Positions 43,828 to 53,632 of a stretch of 64,000 bases of DNA are shown here, one piece after another. The stretch spans positions 3,100,001 to 3,164,000 of the forward strand of contig NZ_JARUBN010000001.1 in the NCBI RefSeq assembly GCF_029626265.1, in the 5' to 3' direction. Position numbers and translations under genes: made by a program. The DNA comes from Micromonospora sp. WMMD1102. GTDB lineage: Bacteria > Actinomycetota > Actinomycetes > Mycobacteriales > Micromonosporaceae. Below the pieces are notes generated by a model, which saw only the letters and a program-made list of their open reading frames with translations, had not been told where the DNA came from and ran no database searches. The number at the start of each line of letters is the position of its first letter. Position 1 is the first letter of the stretch.

Positions 43828-46698
43828 ATGACCACAGCGCAGTATTCCGCCCGCGACGGCGGCCAGTTCGCCGACCGGCACGTCGGCCCCGACCTCGACG
43901 CGACACGCCGGATGCTGGAGACCGTCGGCTACGCCTCCGTCGACGACCTGATGGACGCCGCGATCCCCGAGGCGATCCGCTGGACCGGCCGGCTCGACCT
44001 GCCGCCGTCCGGCACCGAGGAGGAGGTCGTCGCCGAACTGCGCGCCCTCGCCGCCCGGAACACCCCCGCCGTCTCCATGATCGGCCTCGGCTACTCCGGC
44101 ACGCACACCCCGGCGGTGATTCGCCGCAACGTGCTGGAGAACCCGGCCTGGTACACCGCCTACACGCCGTACCAGCCGGAGATCAGCCAGGGGCGCCTCG
44201 AAGCGCTGCTGAACTTCCAGACCATGGTCACCGACCTGACCGGGCTGGCCACCGCGAACGCCTCCATGCTCGACGAGGGCACCGCCGCCGCCGAGGCGAT
44301 GACCCTCGCGCGCCGCGCCGGCAGGACCAAGAGCAACGTGTACGTCGTCGACGCCGACACCCTCCCGCAGACCCTCGCCGTACTGGCCACCCGGGCCGAA
44401 CCGCTCGGCATCGAGGTACGCGTACTCGACCTGACCACCGAGGCGCTGCCGGCGGAGTACTTCGGCCTGCACCTGCAGTACCCGGGCGCCTCCGGCGCGG
44501 TCCGTGACCACGCCGGACTGGTCGAGGCCGCGCACGCCGCCGGGGCCCTGGTCACCGTCGCCGCCGACCTGCTCGCGCTCACCCTGCTCCGCCCGCCCGG
44601 CGAGATCGGCGCCGACATCGCCGCCGGCACCACCCAGCGGTTCGGCGTACCGATGGGCTTCGGCGGCCCGCACGCCGGCTACCTGGCGGTCCGGGCCGGC
44701 CTGGAGCGGATGCTGCCCGGCCGGCTGGTCGGGGTCTCCCGGGACGCGGCCGGCGACCCCGCCTACCGGCTGGCGTTGCAGACCCGGGAACAGCACATCC
44801 GCCGGGAGAAGGCGACCAGCAACATCTGCACCGCCCAGGTGCTGCTCGCCGTGATGGCCAGCATGTACGCCGTCTACCACGGCCCGGCCGGCCTGCGGGC
44901 GATCGCCGAACGGACCCACCGGCGGGCCGCCGCCCTCGCCGCCGGGCTGCGCACCCTCGACGGCGTCGAGATCGTGCACGAGGCGTACTTCGACACCGTG
45001 CTGGCCCGCCTCCCCGGCCGGGCCGCCGAGGTGGTCGACCAGGCCCGCCGGCACGGCGTCAACCTGCGGCTGGTCGACGCCGACCAGGTCGGCATCGCCT
45101 GCGACGAGACCACCACCGAGGCGCACCTGGCGACCGTGCTGGCCACCTTCGGCGCCGTCACCGGGCAGGCGGCACCCACCCCGACGACCGGCGAGCCGGA
45201 GTCGGCACTGCCGGCCGGACTCGCCCGGACCGGTGACTACCTGACCCACCCGGTCTTCCGGTCGCACCACTCCGAGACGGCGATGCTGCGCTACCTGCGC
45301 CGGCTCGCCGACCTCGACTACGCCCTCGACCGGGGCATGATCCCGCTCGGCTCCTGCACCATGAAGCTGAACGCCACCACCGAGATGGAACCGGTGAGCT
45401 GGCCGGAGTTCGCCGACGTGCACCCGTTCGCCCCCGACGAGCAGACCGCCGGCTACCGCGACCTGGTCGCCACCCTGGAGGGCTGGCTCGCCGAGGTGAC
45501 CGGCTACGACGCGGTCAGCGTGCAGCCGAACGCCGGCTCACAGGGCGAACTCGCCGGTCTGCTGGCGATCCGCGCCTACCACCGGGACCGCGGCGAGGCA
45601 CACCGGGACGTCTGCCTGATCCCGTCCTCGGCGCACGGCACCAACGCGGCCAGCGCGGTGATGGCCGGGATGCGGGTGGTGGTGGTCGGCTGCGACACCG
45701 ACGGCGACGTCGACCTCGCCGACCTGGACCGCAAGATCGAGGCGCACCGGGACACCCTCGCCGCGATCATGGTCACCTACCCGTCCACCCACGGCGTGTA
45801 CGAGGGCGGCATCGCCGCCCTCTGCGCCAAGGTGCACGACGCCGGCGGCCAGGTGTACGTCGACGGCGCCAACCTCAACGCCCTGCTCGGATACGCCAAG
45901 CCGGGCCGGTTCGGTGCCGACGTGTCACACCTGAACCTGCACAAGACGTTCTGCATCCCGCACGGCGGCGGCGGGCCCGGGGTCGGGCCGGTGGCGGTCC
46001 GGGCACACCTGGCGCCGTACCTGCCCGGTGACCCGTTCGGCGCCGACGGGGCGGGCCGGCCGGCGGTCTCGGCCGCCCGGTACGGCTCGGCCGGCATCCT
46101 GCCGATCCCGTGGGCGTACCTGCGGCTGATGGGACCGGACGGGCTGCGCCGGGCGACCGGGGTGGCGGTACTGGCCGCCAACTACGTCGCCGCCCGGCTG
46201 CGCGGCCACTACCCGGTGCTCTACGCCGGCAACAAGGGCCTGGTCGCGCACGAGTGCATCCTCGACCTGCGGCCGCTGACCAAGGCGACCGGAGTCAGCG
46301 TGGACGACGTGGCGAAGCGGCTGGTCGACTACGGCTTCCACGCACCGACGATGTCGTTCCCGGTCGCCGGAACCCTGATGGTGGAACCGACCGAGAGCGA
46401 GGACCTGACCGAACTCGACAGGTTCTGCGACGCCATGATCGCCATCCGGGCGGAGATCGACAAGGTCGGCTCGGGGGAGTGGCCGAAGCAGGACAACCCG
46501 CTGGCGAACGCGCCGCACACCGCGGCGATGGTCAGCGGCGACGAGTGGCCGCACCCGTACCCGCGCTCGGTGGCCGGCTATCCCGGCGGGGTCGACCGGC
46601 GGGCGAAGTACTGGCCGCCGGTGCGCCGGATCGACGGCGCGTACGGCGACCGGAACCTGGTCTGCGCCTGCCCGCCGCCGGAGGCGTTCGCGCACTGA
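43828..46698 (+). CDS. gcvP: Glycine dehydrogenase (P protein)
   Basis: This 956-residue PLP enzyme decarboxylates glycine and loads the aminomethyl group on GcvH. It is the fused single-chain form. N-terminal [18 protein letters not shown] and [19 protein letters not shown] are typical, as is [19 protein letters not shown]. The C-terminal half has [12 protein letters not shown], the PLP lysine in [17 protein letters not shown], and [18 protein letters not shown] 43828 has GGGAG upstream; GTG 43819 is an alternative. It is controlled by the upstream riboswitch; gcvT is not in the window. Confidence 0.97.
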   Translation: MTTAQYSARDGGQFADRHVGPDLDATRRMLETVGYASVDDLMDAAIPEAIRWTGRLDLPPSGTEEEVVAELRALAARNTPAVSMIGLGYSGTHTPAVIRRNVLENPAWYTAYTPYQPEISQGRLEALLNFQTMVTDLTGLATANASMLDEGTAAAEAMTLARRAGRTKSNVYVVDADTLPQTLAVLATRAEPLGIEVRVLDLTTEALPAEYFGLHLQYPGASGAVRDHAGLVEAAHAAGALVTVAADLLALTLLRPPGEIGADIAAGTTQRFGVPMGFGGPHAGYLAVRAGLERMLPGRLVGVSRDAAGDPAYRLALQTREQHIRREKATSNICTAQVLLAVMASMYAVYHGPAGLRAIAERTHRRAAALAAGLRTLDGVEIVHEAYFDTVLARLPGRAAEVVDQARRHGVNLRLVDADQVGIACDETTTEAHLATVLATFGAVTGQAAPTPTTGEPESALPAGLARTGDYLTHPVFRSHHSETAMLRYLRRLADLDYALDRGMIPLGSCTMKLNATTEMEPVSWPEFADVHPFAPDEQTAGYRDLVATLEGWLAEVTGYDAVSVQPNAGSQGELAGLLAIRAYHRDRGEAHRDVCLIPSSAHGTNAASAVMAGMRVVVVGCDTDGDVDLADLDRKIEAHRDTLAAIMVTYPSTHGVYEGGIAALCAKVHDAGGQVYVDGANLNALLGYAKPGRFGADVSHLNLHKTFCIPHGGGGPGVGPVAVRAHLAPYLPGDPFGADGAGRPAVSAARYGSAGILPIPWAYLRLMGPDGLRRATGVAVLAANYVAARLRGHYPVLYAGNKGLVAHECILDLRPLTKATGVSVDDVAKRLVDYGFHAPTMSFPVAGTLMVEPTESEDLTELDRFCDAMIAIRAEIDKVGSGEWPKQDNPLANAPHTAAMVSGDEWPHPYPRSVAGYPGGVDRRAKYWPPVRRIDGAYGDRNLVCACPPPEAFAH

Positions 46699-46711
46699 CC
46701 CGGCGGCCGGT

Positions 46712-46735
46712 CGCTGCGGTCGACGACCCGCAGCG
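46712..46735. terminator. Terminator-like hairpin after gcvP
   Basis: CGCTGCGG (46712-46719) pairs with CCGCAGCG (46728-46735) over an 8-base loop, extended by further pairing outside. It lies between converging gcvP and the DUF5999 gene. Confidence 0.6.
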
Positions 46736-46785
46736 GCGTGACCGGTCGGCACCTCAGGCGCCGGCCGGTCACTGTCGGTTACTTG

Positions 46786-46986
46786 CTAGCCGACCAGGGC
46801 GTGCCGGGCCGGACCACGGTGCGGCGCTATGGTGCTGCCGTCGGGCAGCAGCTCGCCGGTGTCCTCGAAGAGGATGACGCCATTGCAGAGCAGGCTCCAG
46901 CCCTGCTCACGGAAGCAGGCGAGGACGCGGGCCGCTTCCCGGTCGGTCGCTTCAGCGGAGGGGCAGGACGGTTCGTGCTGGCACAT
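46786..46986 (-). CDS. DUF5999 small Cys-containing protein
   Basis: ATG 46986 gives 66 residues: MCQHEPSCPSAEATDREAAR, EQGWSLLCNGVILFEDTGEL, LPDGSTIAPH. This pattern matches the short DUF5999 family common in Streptomyces and relatives. Conserved Cys/His near the N-terminus could bind metal. Function unknown. It is divergent from pabB. Confidence 0.85.
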   Translation of the reverse strand: MCQHEPSCPSAEATDREAARVLACFREQGWSLLCNGVILFEDTGELLPDGSTIAPHRGPARHALVG

Positions 46987-47109
46987 CGGGTTCTCCGGAC
47001 TAAGGGGGCACTGTGGCATGGTTCACATGACCAGTGACGGACGGTACCCCTTCACGCCCAGTGATGACGAGCGGGTATCCGTCTCTGACCGAGGAAATCC
47101 ACTTTTCGG

Positions 47110-48330
47110 ATGAGGCAGATCCATCCGTACGTCGTGGAAGCGCTCCCATTCGCGCCACCGGGAGCGCCGGCGAGCTGCGTACCCCGGCTCGTCGAACACG
47201 ACCGGCTTCAATGCCGCGCCGACGGCCCCGACGACCCCGCCACGCTGCTACAGGAGTTCCTCGCCGGACACGGCCTGCCGGTCCGCGACCTGACCAGACC
47301 CGGCACCCACCCGCCGGACGCACCGACCGGCACCATCTGCGGCGCCGCCGTCTTCGTCTCCGCCGCCGCCGGAGCCCGGATGGTCGGCGCACCCGCCGGC
47401 CCGGCCAGCCCGGCACCCGCCGTCCCCGACCTGGTCGCCGTGGTCTACCGGCACGGCGACACCCCGACACCGCCCGCCGGCCCGGCACACCGGCACCCGG
47501 CCGGCTGGCAGCTCGACCCCTGGACCGAGAGCTGGACGCCGCGGCAACACGCCGACGCCGTCCGGCAGGCCCGGGACGCCATCGCGGCCGGCGACATCTA
47601 CCAGGTCAACATCGTCGGACACGCCGCCGCCCGGTACGCCGGAGACCCGCTCCCCGCCCTGCACCGGCTGACCCGGCTGCCCGGCGCCCGCTACGGCGGC
47701 ACCCTCGGCGGCGCCGGCTGGGCCATCGGCTGCGCCTCACCGGAAACCCTCGTCGAGGTGACCGACGGCCGGGTACACACCCGCCCGATCAAGGGCACCC
47801 GGCCGGCGACCGGTCCCGGCCGACGGGAACTGCTGGAATCCGCCAAGGAACGCGCCGAACACGTCATGATCGTCGACCTGGAACGCAACGACCTGGCCCG
47901 GATCGCCCGCACCGGCACCGTACGCGTCGACCAGCTCTACGCCATCCGGCGCTGGTCCGACCTGTGGCAGGCCGAGTCGACCGTCTCCGCCGCCCTCGCC
48001 GACGGATGCGGCCTCGCCGACCTGCTCCGCGCCGTCTGCCCCGGCGGCTCGGTCACCGGCGCACCCAAGCTCTCCGCACTCGCCCGGATCGCCGCCCTCG
48101 AACCCGTCGGCCGGGGCGCCAGCATGGGCGGACTCGGCTGGATCGGCCCGGACCGGCTCGACCTCGGGCTGACCATCCGGACCGCTGCCGCCGACACCGA
48201 CCGGATACACGTCTGGGCCGGCGGCGGCATCACCTGGGGCAGCGACCCCGCCGCCGAGGTCGCCGAGGCGGCCGCCAAGTCCGGCCCGGTCCGCGCCGCC
48301 CTGGCCGGCCCCGCCCGCCGTGCACACTGA
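47110..48330 (+). CDS. pabB: Aminodeoxychorismate synthase component I
   Basis: PabB converts chorismate and ammonia to 4-amino-4-deoxychorismate for folate or aromatic-metabolite synthesis. The 406-residue protein has the chorismate-binding core: RPIKGTRPATG, VMIVDLERNDLARI, PGGSVTGAPKLSALARI and SMGGLGWIGPDRLDLGLTIR, ending AGGGITWGSDPAAEVAE. The first 110 residues are less conserved. No amidotransferase (pabA) or lyase gene lies next to it. An anthranilate-synthase role cannot be excluded, but the short length favours PabB. ATG 47110. Confidence 0.86.
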   Translation: MRQIHPYVVEALPFAPPGAPASCVPRLVEHDRLQCRADGPDDPATLLQEFLAGHGLPVRDLTRPGTHPPDAPTGTICGAAVFVSAAAGARMVGAPAGPASPAPAVPDLVAVVYRHGDTPTPPAGPAHRHPAGWQLDPWTESWTPRQHADAVRQARDAIAAGDIYQVNIVGHAAARYAGDPLPALHRLTRLPGARYGGTLGGAGWAIGCASPETLVEVTDGRVHTRPIKGTRPATGPGRRELLESAKERAEHVMIVDLERNDLARIARTGTVRVDQLYAIRRWSDLWQAESTVSAALADGCGLADLLRAVCPGGSVTGAPKLSALARIAALEPVGRGASMGGLGWIGPDRLDLGLTIRTAAADTDRIHVWAGGGITWGSDPAAEVAEAAAKSGPVRAALAGPARRAH

Positions 48331-48377
48331 CCGGCGCCGCTCGCCACCCCACCGACCGACCCGCTCCACCCCGCCGG

Positions 48378-48414
48378 CCCGTGACTGCTCCGCCGCCCCG
48401 TGACTGCTCCGCCG
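48378..48414. repeat. 18-bp tandem duplication downstream of pabB
   Basis: cccgtgactgctccgccg occurs at 48378-48395 and 48397-48414. It is in the gap between converging pabB and the SWIM gene. Confidence 0.85.
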
Positions 48415-48449
48415 ATCGTCGTGTCCCGGCTGCGGTGCCCGACGGTCCG

Positions 48450-49724
48450 TCAGTCACCGAGCAGGTCGGCCAGCGCGTCGGCGGGATCGGGTCGGGGCGG
48501 CCCGGCCGGCCACCAGTCCCCGTCGGCCCGCTCCCGGTACGGGTACCAGCGCCCGTCGTGGCCGTACCGCAGCTGGACCCGGTACCCGGGAAACGTCCAC
48601 CGGTTACGCCACACCTGCGGCCGCGGCGGCTCGTCACCGGCCCAGCCGGCGGTCAGCTCGGCCCTGGCCCGGGCCAGCCGTACCGGCGGCGGTGTCCACG
48701 GCTCGTCCAGCACCGCCAGCCCGCCCGGCCCGCCGTACTCCCAGGCCCGGACCGCCCGGCCGAACTCCCGAACCGTCCGGCCGCCGGCCTGCCGCAGCCG
48801 GGCCAGCACGGGACCGCCAGCCCCGACGGCGAGCCGGACCGCGTCGACCTGCTCCGGCAACGTCAGCGCAACCGCGGCGCCGTCCGGGGCGGCCCCGAGC
48901 AGCGCGGCGGCCCGTCCGGCGGCGTTCTCGACCAGCCTGTGCAGCGCCTCCGCCGGTATCCCCGGCGCGGCCGGCAGCACCGGTCCCGGTACCCCCGCCC
49001 GCGGAGCCGGCGGTGGGTCCGGCAGCGGCGGGTCCGGGCGGGCGTACGCCAGCGCCGCCGACTGCGCCGACCCGCCGGCCGGCACCCGAAGCGCCGGCCC
49101 GGCCGCCGGCTCCGGGGCGTCGGCCGCCGGCCGGTCACCCCGGCGCCGCACCTCGTCGAGCAGCTCCCGGGTACCCCGGCCCCGGATCAGCAGCAACAGG
49201 AACGGGTCGGCGTCGAGCAGCCAGGACATCTGGTAGCAGAGCGCCGCCGCGTGCCGGCAGGCCGCCGCGACCAACTCCGGGCAGTCGCACTCCGGTTGCA
49301 GCTCGCCGAGGCCGGGCAGCAGGCCGATCCCGGCGTCGTCGGCCGCCGACGCCAGGTCCCGGGGCAGCTCCCCGTCCAGCAGCGCGGCGACGTGCCCGGC
49401 CCTCGCCACCAGCTGGTCCAGGAACCGGGACCACTGCGCGCCGGTCATCGGCTCGACGTAGACCCGGGTCCGGTACGGCACCTCCCGCACCCCGTCGGAG
49501 ACCTCGGCGGCGATCCGGCCCGGGCTGACCGTGATCGGACCGACCTGCCCGGCCGACGCGGCCCGCCGGCCCCGACGCAGCAGGGTCTCGTCCAGCGTCG
49601 TCTCCTCCAGCGCCCGGACCCAGGCGTCGCTCCACCAGGAGCGGCCCCGCCGGGCCCGCCGCCCCGCCGGAAACGCCGGAAAGCCCCGGACCCGGTCCTC
49701 GCCAGCACTCACCACGACCTCCAT
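48450..49724 (-). CDS. SWIM zinc-finger protein
   Basis: This 424-residue protein carries a SWIM finger near residue 145 (ECDCPELVAAACRHAAALCY: C-x-C...C-x-H). The N-terminal third (TTLDETLLRRGRRAASAGQV, ITVSPGRIAAEV) is typical of partners of SNF2 helicases. The remainder is Pro/Ala-rich with a basic C-terminal region (WTFPGYRVQLRYGHDGRWYP). ATG 49724 lies 22 bases after the helicase stop, so the two are one operon and probably a DNA-repair or chromatin-like complex. GTG 49715 is an alternative start. Confidence 0.87.
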   Translation of the reverse strand: MEVVVSAGEDRVRGFPAFPAGRRARRGRSWWSDAWVRALEETTLDETLLRRGRRAASAGQVGPITVSPGRIAAEVSDGVREVPYRTRVYVEPMTGAQWSRFLDQLVARAGHVAALLDGELPRDLASAADDAGIGLLPGLGELQPECDCPELVAAACRHAAALCYQMSWLLDADPFLLLLIRGRGTRELLDEVRRRGDRPAADAPEPAAGPALRVPAGGSAQSAALAYARPDPPLPDPPPAPRAGVPGPVLPAAPGIPAEALHRLVENAAGRAAALLGAAPDGAAVALTLPEQVDAVRLAVGAGGPVLARLRQAGGRTVREFGRAVRAWEYGGPGGLAVLDEPWTPPPVRLARARAELTAGWAGDEPPRPQVWRNRWTFPGYRVQLRYGHDGRWYPYRERADGDWWPAGPPRPDPADALADLLGD

Positions 49725-49746
49725 CCGGCCCGCCGCACCACGCCAC

Positions 49747-52700
49747 TCACGCCGGCCCCCGCAACTCGACCAGGGACGCCAGCTCGGCGTCGGAGAGCTC
49801 GGTCAACGCGGCCTCCCCACCGGACAGGACCGCGTCGGCGAGCTCCCGCTTGACCACGAGCAGGGCGGCGATCCGGTCCTCGACCGTCCCCTCGGCGACC
49901 AGCCGGTGCACCTGCACCGGACGGGTCTGCCCGATCCGGTACGCCCGGTCGGTGGCCTGCTCCTCGACGGCCGGGTTCCACCACCGGTCGTAGTGCACCA
50001 CGTGATCGGCCCGGGTCAGGTTCAACCCCGTGCCGGCCGCCCGTAGCGACAACAGGAAGACCGGCACCTCACCGGCCTGGAACCGGCGTACCTGCTCGTC
50101 GCGGCGGGCGACCGGGGTGCCGCCGTGCAACAGCTGTGCCGGTACGCCCCGGTCGCTCATGTGCCGCTCGATCAGCCGGGCCATCGCGACGTACTGGGTG
50201 AAGACCAGCAGCGCGCCGCCCTCGGCGAGAATCGTGTCGACCAGCTCGTCGAGCAGCTCCAGCTTGCCGGACCGGCCGGCCAGCCGGGGCCGCGTCTCCC
50301 GCAGGTAGTGCGCCGGATGGTTGCACACCTGCTTCAACGAGGTCAGCAGCTCCAGCACCAGACCCCGGCGGGCAATCCCGCTGCTGTCCCGGATCCGCGC
50401 CATCGTCTCCCGGACCACCGCCTCGTAGAGACCGGCCTGCTCGCCGGTCAACGCGACCGCATGATCGGTTTCGGTCTTCGGCGGCAGCTCCGGCGCGATG
50501 CCCGGATCCGACTTGCGACGGCGCAGCAGGAACGGGGCGACCAGCCGGGCCAGCCGTCGCGCCGCCGCCGGATCCCGGCCGGACTCGACTGGCGCCGCCC
50601 AGCGGGCCCGGAACCGGGACAACGGGCCGAGCAGGCCGGGCGTGGTCCAGTCCAGGATCGCCCACAGCTCGGTCAGGTTGTTCTCCACCGGGGTACCGGT
50701 GAGGGCGACCCGGGCGGCGGACGGGATCCGGCGCAGCGCCCGGGCGGTACCCGAGGCACGGTTCTTCACGTGCTGTGCCTCGTCGGCGACGACCAGCCCC
50801 CACCGCACCCCGGCCAGCCGCTCGACGTCGCGCCGCATCGTCCCGTACGTCGTCAGCAGGAACCCGCCGGTCACCCCGTCCAGGCTGCGCCGGCCGCCGT
50901 GGAAGCGCCGCACCGGGACGCCGGGGGCGAACCGGCCGATCTCCCGCTCCCAGTTGCCCAGCAGCGAGGCGGGGCAGACCACCAGGGTCGGGCCGGCGGT
51001 CGCCGGATCGGCACCCCGGTGCAGGTGCAGGGCGATCAACGTGATCGTCTTGCCCAGCCCCATGTCGTCGGCGAGGCAGCCACCCAGCCCCAACTCCGTC
51101 ATCCGGGCCAGCCAGCGCAGCCCGCGCAGCTGGTAGTCCCGCAGGGTGCCGGCCAGCCCGGCCGGTGCCCCGACCGGCTCCGGCCCACCGCGCCGCGACC
51201 GCCCACCGGACTGGCCGGGATCGGCGCCCCGGTCCGGCTCGTCATCCCGGTCCGGCTCCCCACCGGTCGGCTCCGGGTCGGCGATCCGGCGCCGCAGCCG
51301 GTCCAGCCAACCGGTGGTGTCCACCGGAACGGTCTGCCCGTCGAGTTCGATCGTCCCGGTCAACGCGGCACCGAGCGCCTCGATCGCGCCGACCGGCGGC
51401 AGCCCCGGCTTACGGGCCCGGGCGGCCAGCTCAGGGTCGACGAGTACCCACCGGTCACGCAACCGGACCACCGGCCGGTGCGCCTCGGCGAGCACGTCCA
51501 GTTCGGCGGCGGTCAGCCGCCGCCCACCGAGGGTCAGCTGCCAATCGACCCGGAGCAGCCCGTCCCCGCCGAAGAAGGCGGGCAGATCCGACGGCGGCTC
51601 CTCGACGGCACCGAGTACCGCCCGGGAGGTAAGCCCCTCGACCAGCTCCCGGGGCCAGTGCACCGCCATCCCGGCCGCCGCCAGCCGGCCGGCCGCGCCG
51701 GCGACCAGCTCGCCGACCTCCTCGTCGGTCAACAGCAGTTCACCCGGTACGGCGGCGTCGAGCAGGTGCCCCAGCGGCGGCCAGACGCCGGCTGCCCGCC
51801 GGATCGCCACCGTGGCGTCCAGCCGGGCCCGGGGGCCGAAGCCGGCGGCGCCGCCGTGCCACAGCGCTGCCGCGTCGGCCACCAGCGCCGGGTCCAGCAG
51901 GCTGTGCACCTGCACCACCGCCCGCAGCCCGGGCCGGCTGAGGTCGCCGTCGACCGGCTCCAGCCGTACCGAGACGCGGGTCCCGGGGTCGAGGCCGGCG
52001 CGGACCTCCTCGGCCCAGCCGCGCAGCCGGGGCACCGACTGCGGCGCCATCGCGGCGAACGTGTCGGTGCCGGCGGCGTGCCGGGCGGCGGGGGAGCGCG
52101 GCAGGATGTCCGCGACCGCGTCGAGGAAACCGCGCAACAGGGCCGCCGGGTCCGGCAGCAGCGGGCCGGCCGGCGGGTCGCTGTCCGGGTCCGCCGGCAC
52201 CGGATTCGCCCGGGCCAGGGTCGGCATCGCCGCCGCCAGTTCCCGGATCCGGTCCGCGTCGGCCGCGTCCAGCGCCCCGACGGCCCAGGCGTCGACGCCG
52301 GCCGGTGACACCGCCGGCAGGATCCGGCGCCGGGCCACCAGGTGCAGCGCCAGCCGCGCCGCCGCCGACCAGTACGCCAGCGCCGGCTCGACCGGCCGGT
52401 CCGCAGTCGCCAGCAGCAGCGGCAGTGCCTCGCCGACCGGCAGCCGACGCGCCGGCACCACCCGGATACGCACGCCAGCCCCCTCCGGTACGACCACGGT
52501 CAGCTCGCCGCCCCGGCCCGGCTCGTCTACCGGGCGCCCACCGTCGCCCGGGAGCCGACCGTCGCCCGGGAGCCCGCTACCACCCGGGAGTTCGTCGCCG
52601 TCCGGGCGCCAGAACACCAGCATCCCGGCCCGGGGCGGATCGGCCGGCTCGAACGCCACGGCGCAGCCGGCCACCCAGCGCTGCTCCGCGTCGTTCCCGG

Positions 52701-52758
52701 CATCGTCGCCGGGCCGGAGTGGCCGTCCGGCGGGCTCCACCGTCGTCTTCGGTCGCAT
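49747..52758 (-). CDS. SNF2-family helicase
   Basis: This 1003-residue DEAD/SNF2 ATPase has Walker A LADDMGLGKTITLIALHL, DEAQ box VVADEAQHVKN, SALTGTPVENN-like VALTGTPVENNLTELW, and the C-terminal helicase motifs (LLVFTQYVAMARLIERHMSD, SLRAAGTGLNLTRADHVVHY, QATDRAYRIGQTRPVQVHRL). The N-terminal 470 residues are a bacterial SNF2_N-type region. ATG 52758 is used rather than a start in the preceding gap. The region near residues 60-80 contains a short LPGDG repeat. SNF2 plus SWIM pairs are common in actinobacteria; function is inferred as remodelling or repair. Confidence 0.93.
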   Translation of the reverse strand: MRPKTTVEPAGRPLRPGDDAGNDAEQRWVAGCAVAFEPADPPRAGMLVFWRPDGDELPGGSGLPGDGRLPGDGGRPVDEPGRGGELTVVVPEGAGVRIRVVPARRLPVGEALPLLLATADRPVEPALAYWSAAARLALHLVARRRILPAVSPAGVDAWAVGALDAADADRIRELAAAMPTLARANPVPADPDSDPPAGPLLPDPAALLRGFLDAVADILPRSPAARHAAGTDTFAAMAPQSVPRLRGWAEEVRAGLDPGTRVSVRLEPVDGDLSRPGLRAVVQVHSLLDPALVADAAALWHGGAAGFGPRARLDATVAIRRAAGVWPPLGHLLDAAVPGELLLTDEEVGELVAGAAGRLAAAGMAVHWPRELVEGLTSRAVLGAVEEPPSDLPAFFGGDGLLRVDWQLTLGGRRLTAAELDVLAEAHRPVVRLRDRWVLVDPELAARARKPGLPPVGAIEALGAALTGTIELDGQTVPVDTTGWLDRLRRRIADPEPTGGEPDRDDEPDRGADPGQSGGRSRRGGPEPVGAPAGLAGTLRDYQLRGLRWLARMTELGLGGCLADDMGLGKTITLIALHLHRGADPATAGPTLVVCPASLLGNWEREIGRFAPGVPVRRFHGGRRSLDGVTGGFLLTTYGTMRRDVERLAGVRWGLVVADEAQHVKNRASGTARALRRIPSAARVALTGTPVENNLTELWAILDWTTPGLLGPLSRFRARWAAPVESGRDPAAARRLARLVAPFLLRRRKSDPGIAPELPPKTETDHAVALTGEQAGLYEAVVRETMARIRDSSGIARRGLVLELLTSLKQVCNHPAHYLRETRPRLAGRSGKLELLDELVDTILAEGGALLVFTQYVAMARLIERHMSDRGVPAQLLHGGTPVARRDEQVRRFQAGEVPVFLLSLRAAGTGLNLTRADHVVHYDRWWNPAVEEQATDRAYRIGQTRPVQVHRLVAEGTVEDRIAALLVVKRELADAVLSGGEAALTELSDAELASLVELRGPA

Positions 52759-52841
52759 CTCCGGTCGTCCCCTTCGCCCGCCTGCCCGCCTGCCCGCCCG
52801 TGTCCGTGATCGGCGGAGGCACCCCCGTACCAAGCGGCGCC

Positions 52842-52860
52842 ATTATACTGTACAGCGTAC
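52842..52860. promoter_or_regulatory. Bidirectional -10 elements and CTGTACAG palindrome
   Basis: ATTATA at 52842-52847 is a perfect TATAAT on the minus strand, correctly placed for the helicase gene. TATACT at 52844-52849 faces def. The palindrome CTGTACAG (52848-52855) and a second GTAC at 52857-52860 overlap them and could be an operator. No convincing -35 is seen on either side. Confidence 0.5.
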
Positions 52861-52964
52861 GGAAAACTGCCCGGGCCATCCCACGACCTCGGCCACAGGG
52901 GAGCGGCGGCGTCACAGCGCACCGGGACACCCCGGGACGGTAACGAACCGATAGGGTTCCGGTC

Positions 52965-53468
52965 ATGACGATGCGGCCCATCCGGATCATCGGAGACCCC
53001 GTGCTCCGCACCCCCTGCGAGCCGGTGACCAGCTTCGACACCGAACTACGCGACCTGGTCACCGACCTGATGGACACCCTCCTCGGCGCACCCGGCCGCG
53101 CCGGAGTCGCCGCACCGCAGATCGGCATCAGCGCCCAGGTCTTCGTCTACGACGCCGACGGCGAGCGCGGCCACCTCGTCAACCCCACCCTCGAACTCTC
53201 CGCCGAGACGCAGGACGACGACGAAGGCTGCCTCTCCATCCCCGGCCTCTACTTCCCGACCCCACGCGCCATGCACGCCACCGCACACGGCTTCGACCAG
53301 CACGGCGAACCCTGCACCATCACCGGCAGCGGCTTCCTCGCCCGCGCCCTGCAACACGAGACCGACCACCTCGCCGGCCGCCTCTACGTCGACACCCTGC
53401 GCGGCGACACCCGCCGCCACGCCCTACGGGAAATCCGCGCCGGACGGTTCGCCAGCCCCGAACGCTGA
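52965..53468 (+). CDS. def: Peptide deformylase
   Basis: This 167-residue metalloenzyme removes the formyl group from new N-termini. The three active-site motifs are GVAAPQIG (GxGLAAPQ), EGCLSIPG and QHETDHLAG (HExxH). ATG 52965 is used. In actinobacteria it is a single gene, as here. The C-terminus is Arg-rich. Confidence 0.95.
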   Translation: MTMRPIRIIGDPVLRTPCEPVTSFDTELRDLVTDLMDTLLGAPGRAGVAAPQIGISAQVFVYDADGERGHLVNPTLELSAETQDDDEGCLSIPGLYFPTPRAMHATAHGFDQHGEPCTITGSGFLARALQHETDHLAGRLYVDTLRGDTRRHALREIRAGRFASPER

Positions 53469-53505
53469 CCGCACCCGCCCAGCCGACCACGACCCCGCCA
53501 GCCGA

Positions 53506-53613
53506 TCAGCGACCCCGCCTGCGCCGCAACCAGACCCCGACCGCGCCCAGCGCCACGAACACCAGCGCGGAACAACACAGCGCTTTGAAGACCACGCCGA
53601 AACTGTCGCACAT
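53506..53613 (-). CDS. Possible 35-residue membrane protein
   Basis: ATG 53613 opens MCDSFGVVFKALCCSALVFV and the frame continues into an Arg-rich end (WLRRRRGR) before TGA 53506. One membrane helix with C-terminal positive charge is predicted. It is in the gap between def and the EEP gene, with only a weak G-rich ribosome site, so it may be chance. Confidence 0.42.
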   Translation of the reverse strand: MCDSFGVVFKALCCSALVFVALGAVGVWLRRRRGR

Positions 53614-53632
53614 CCCGCCGTAAGGTGTGCAG

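Noticed and set aside
43591..45423. 610-codon minus-strand ORF opposite gcvP
   Set aside because: Shadow of gcvP and the riboswitch; composition is Gly/Val/Arg/Asp-skewed with no family features.
47034..49853. 939-codon plus-strand ORF across pabB and the SWIM gene
   Set aside because: Spans two real genes in the wrong frames; Arg/Pro-rich throughout.
50125..52308. 727-codon plus-strand ORF opposite the SNF2 helicase
   Set aside because: Antisense shadow; the helicase motifs on the minus strand are unambiguous.
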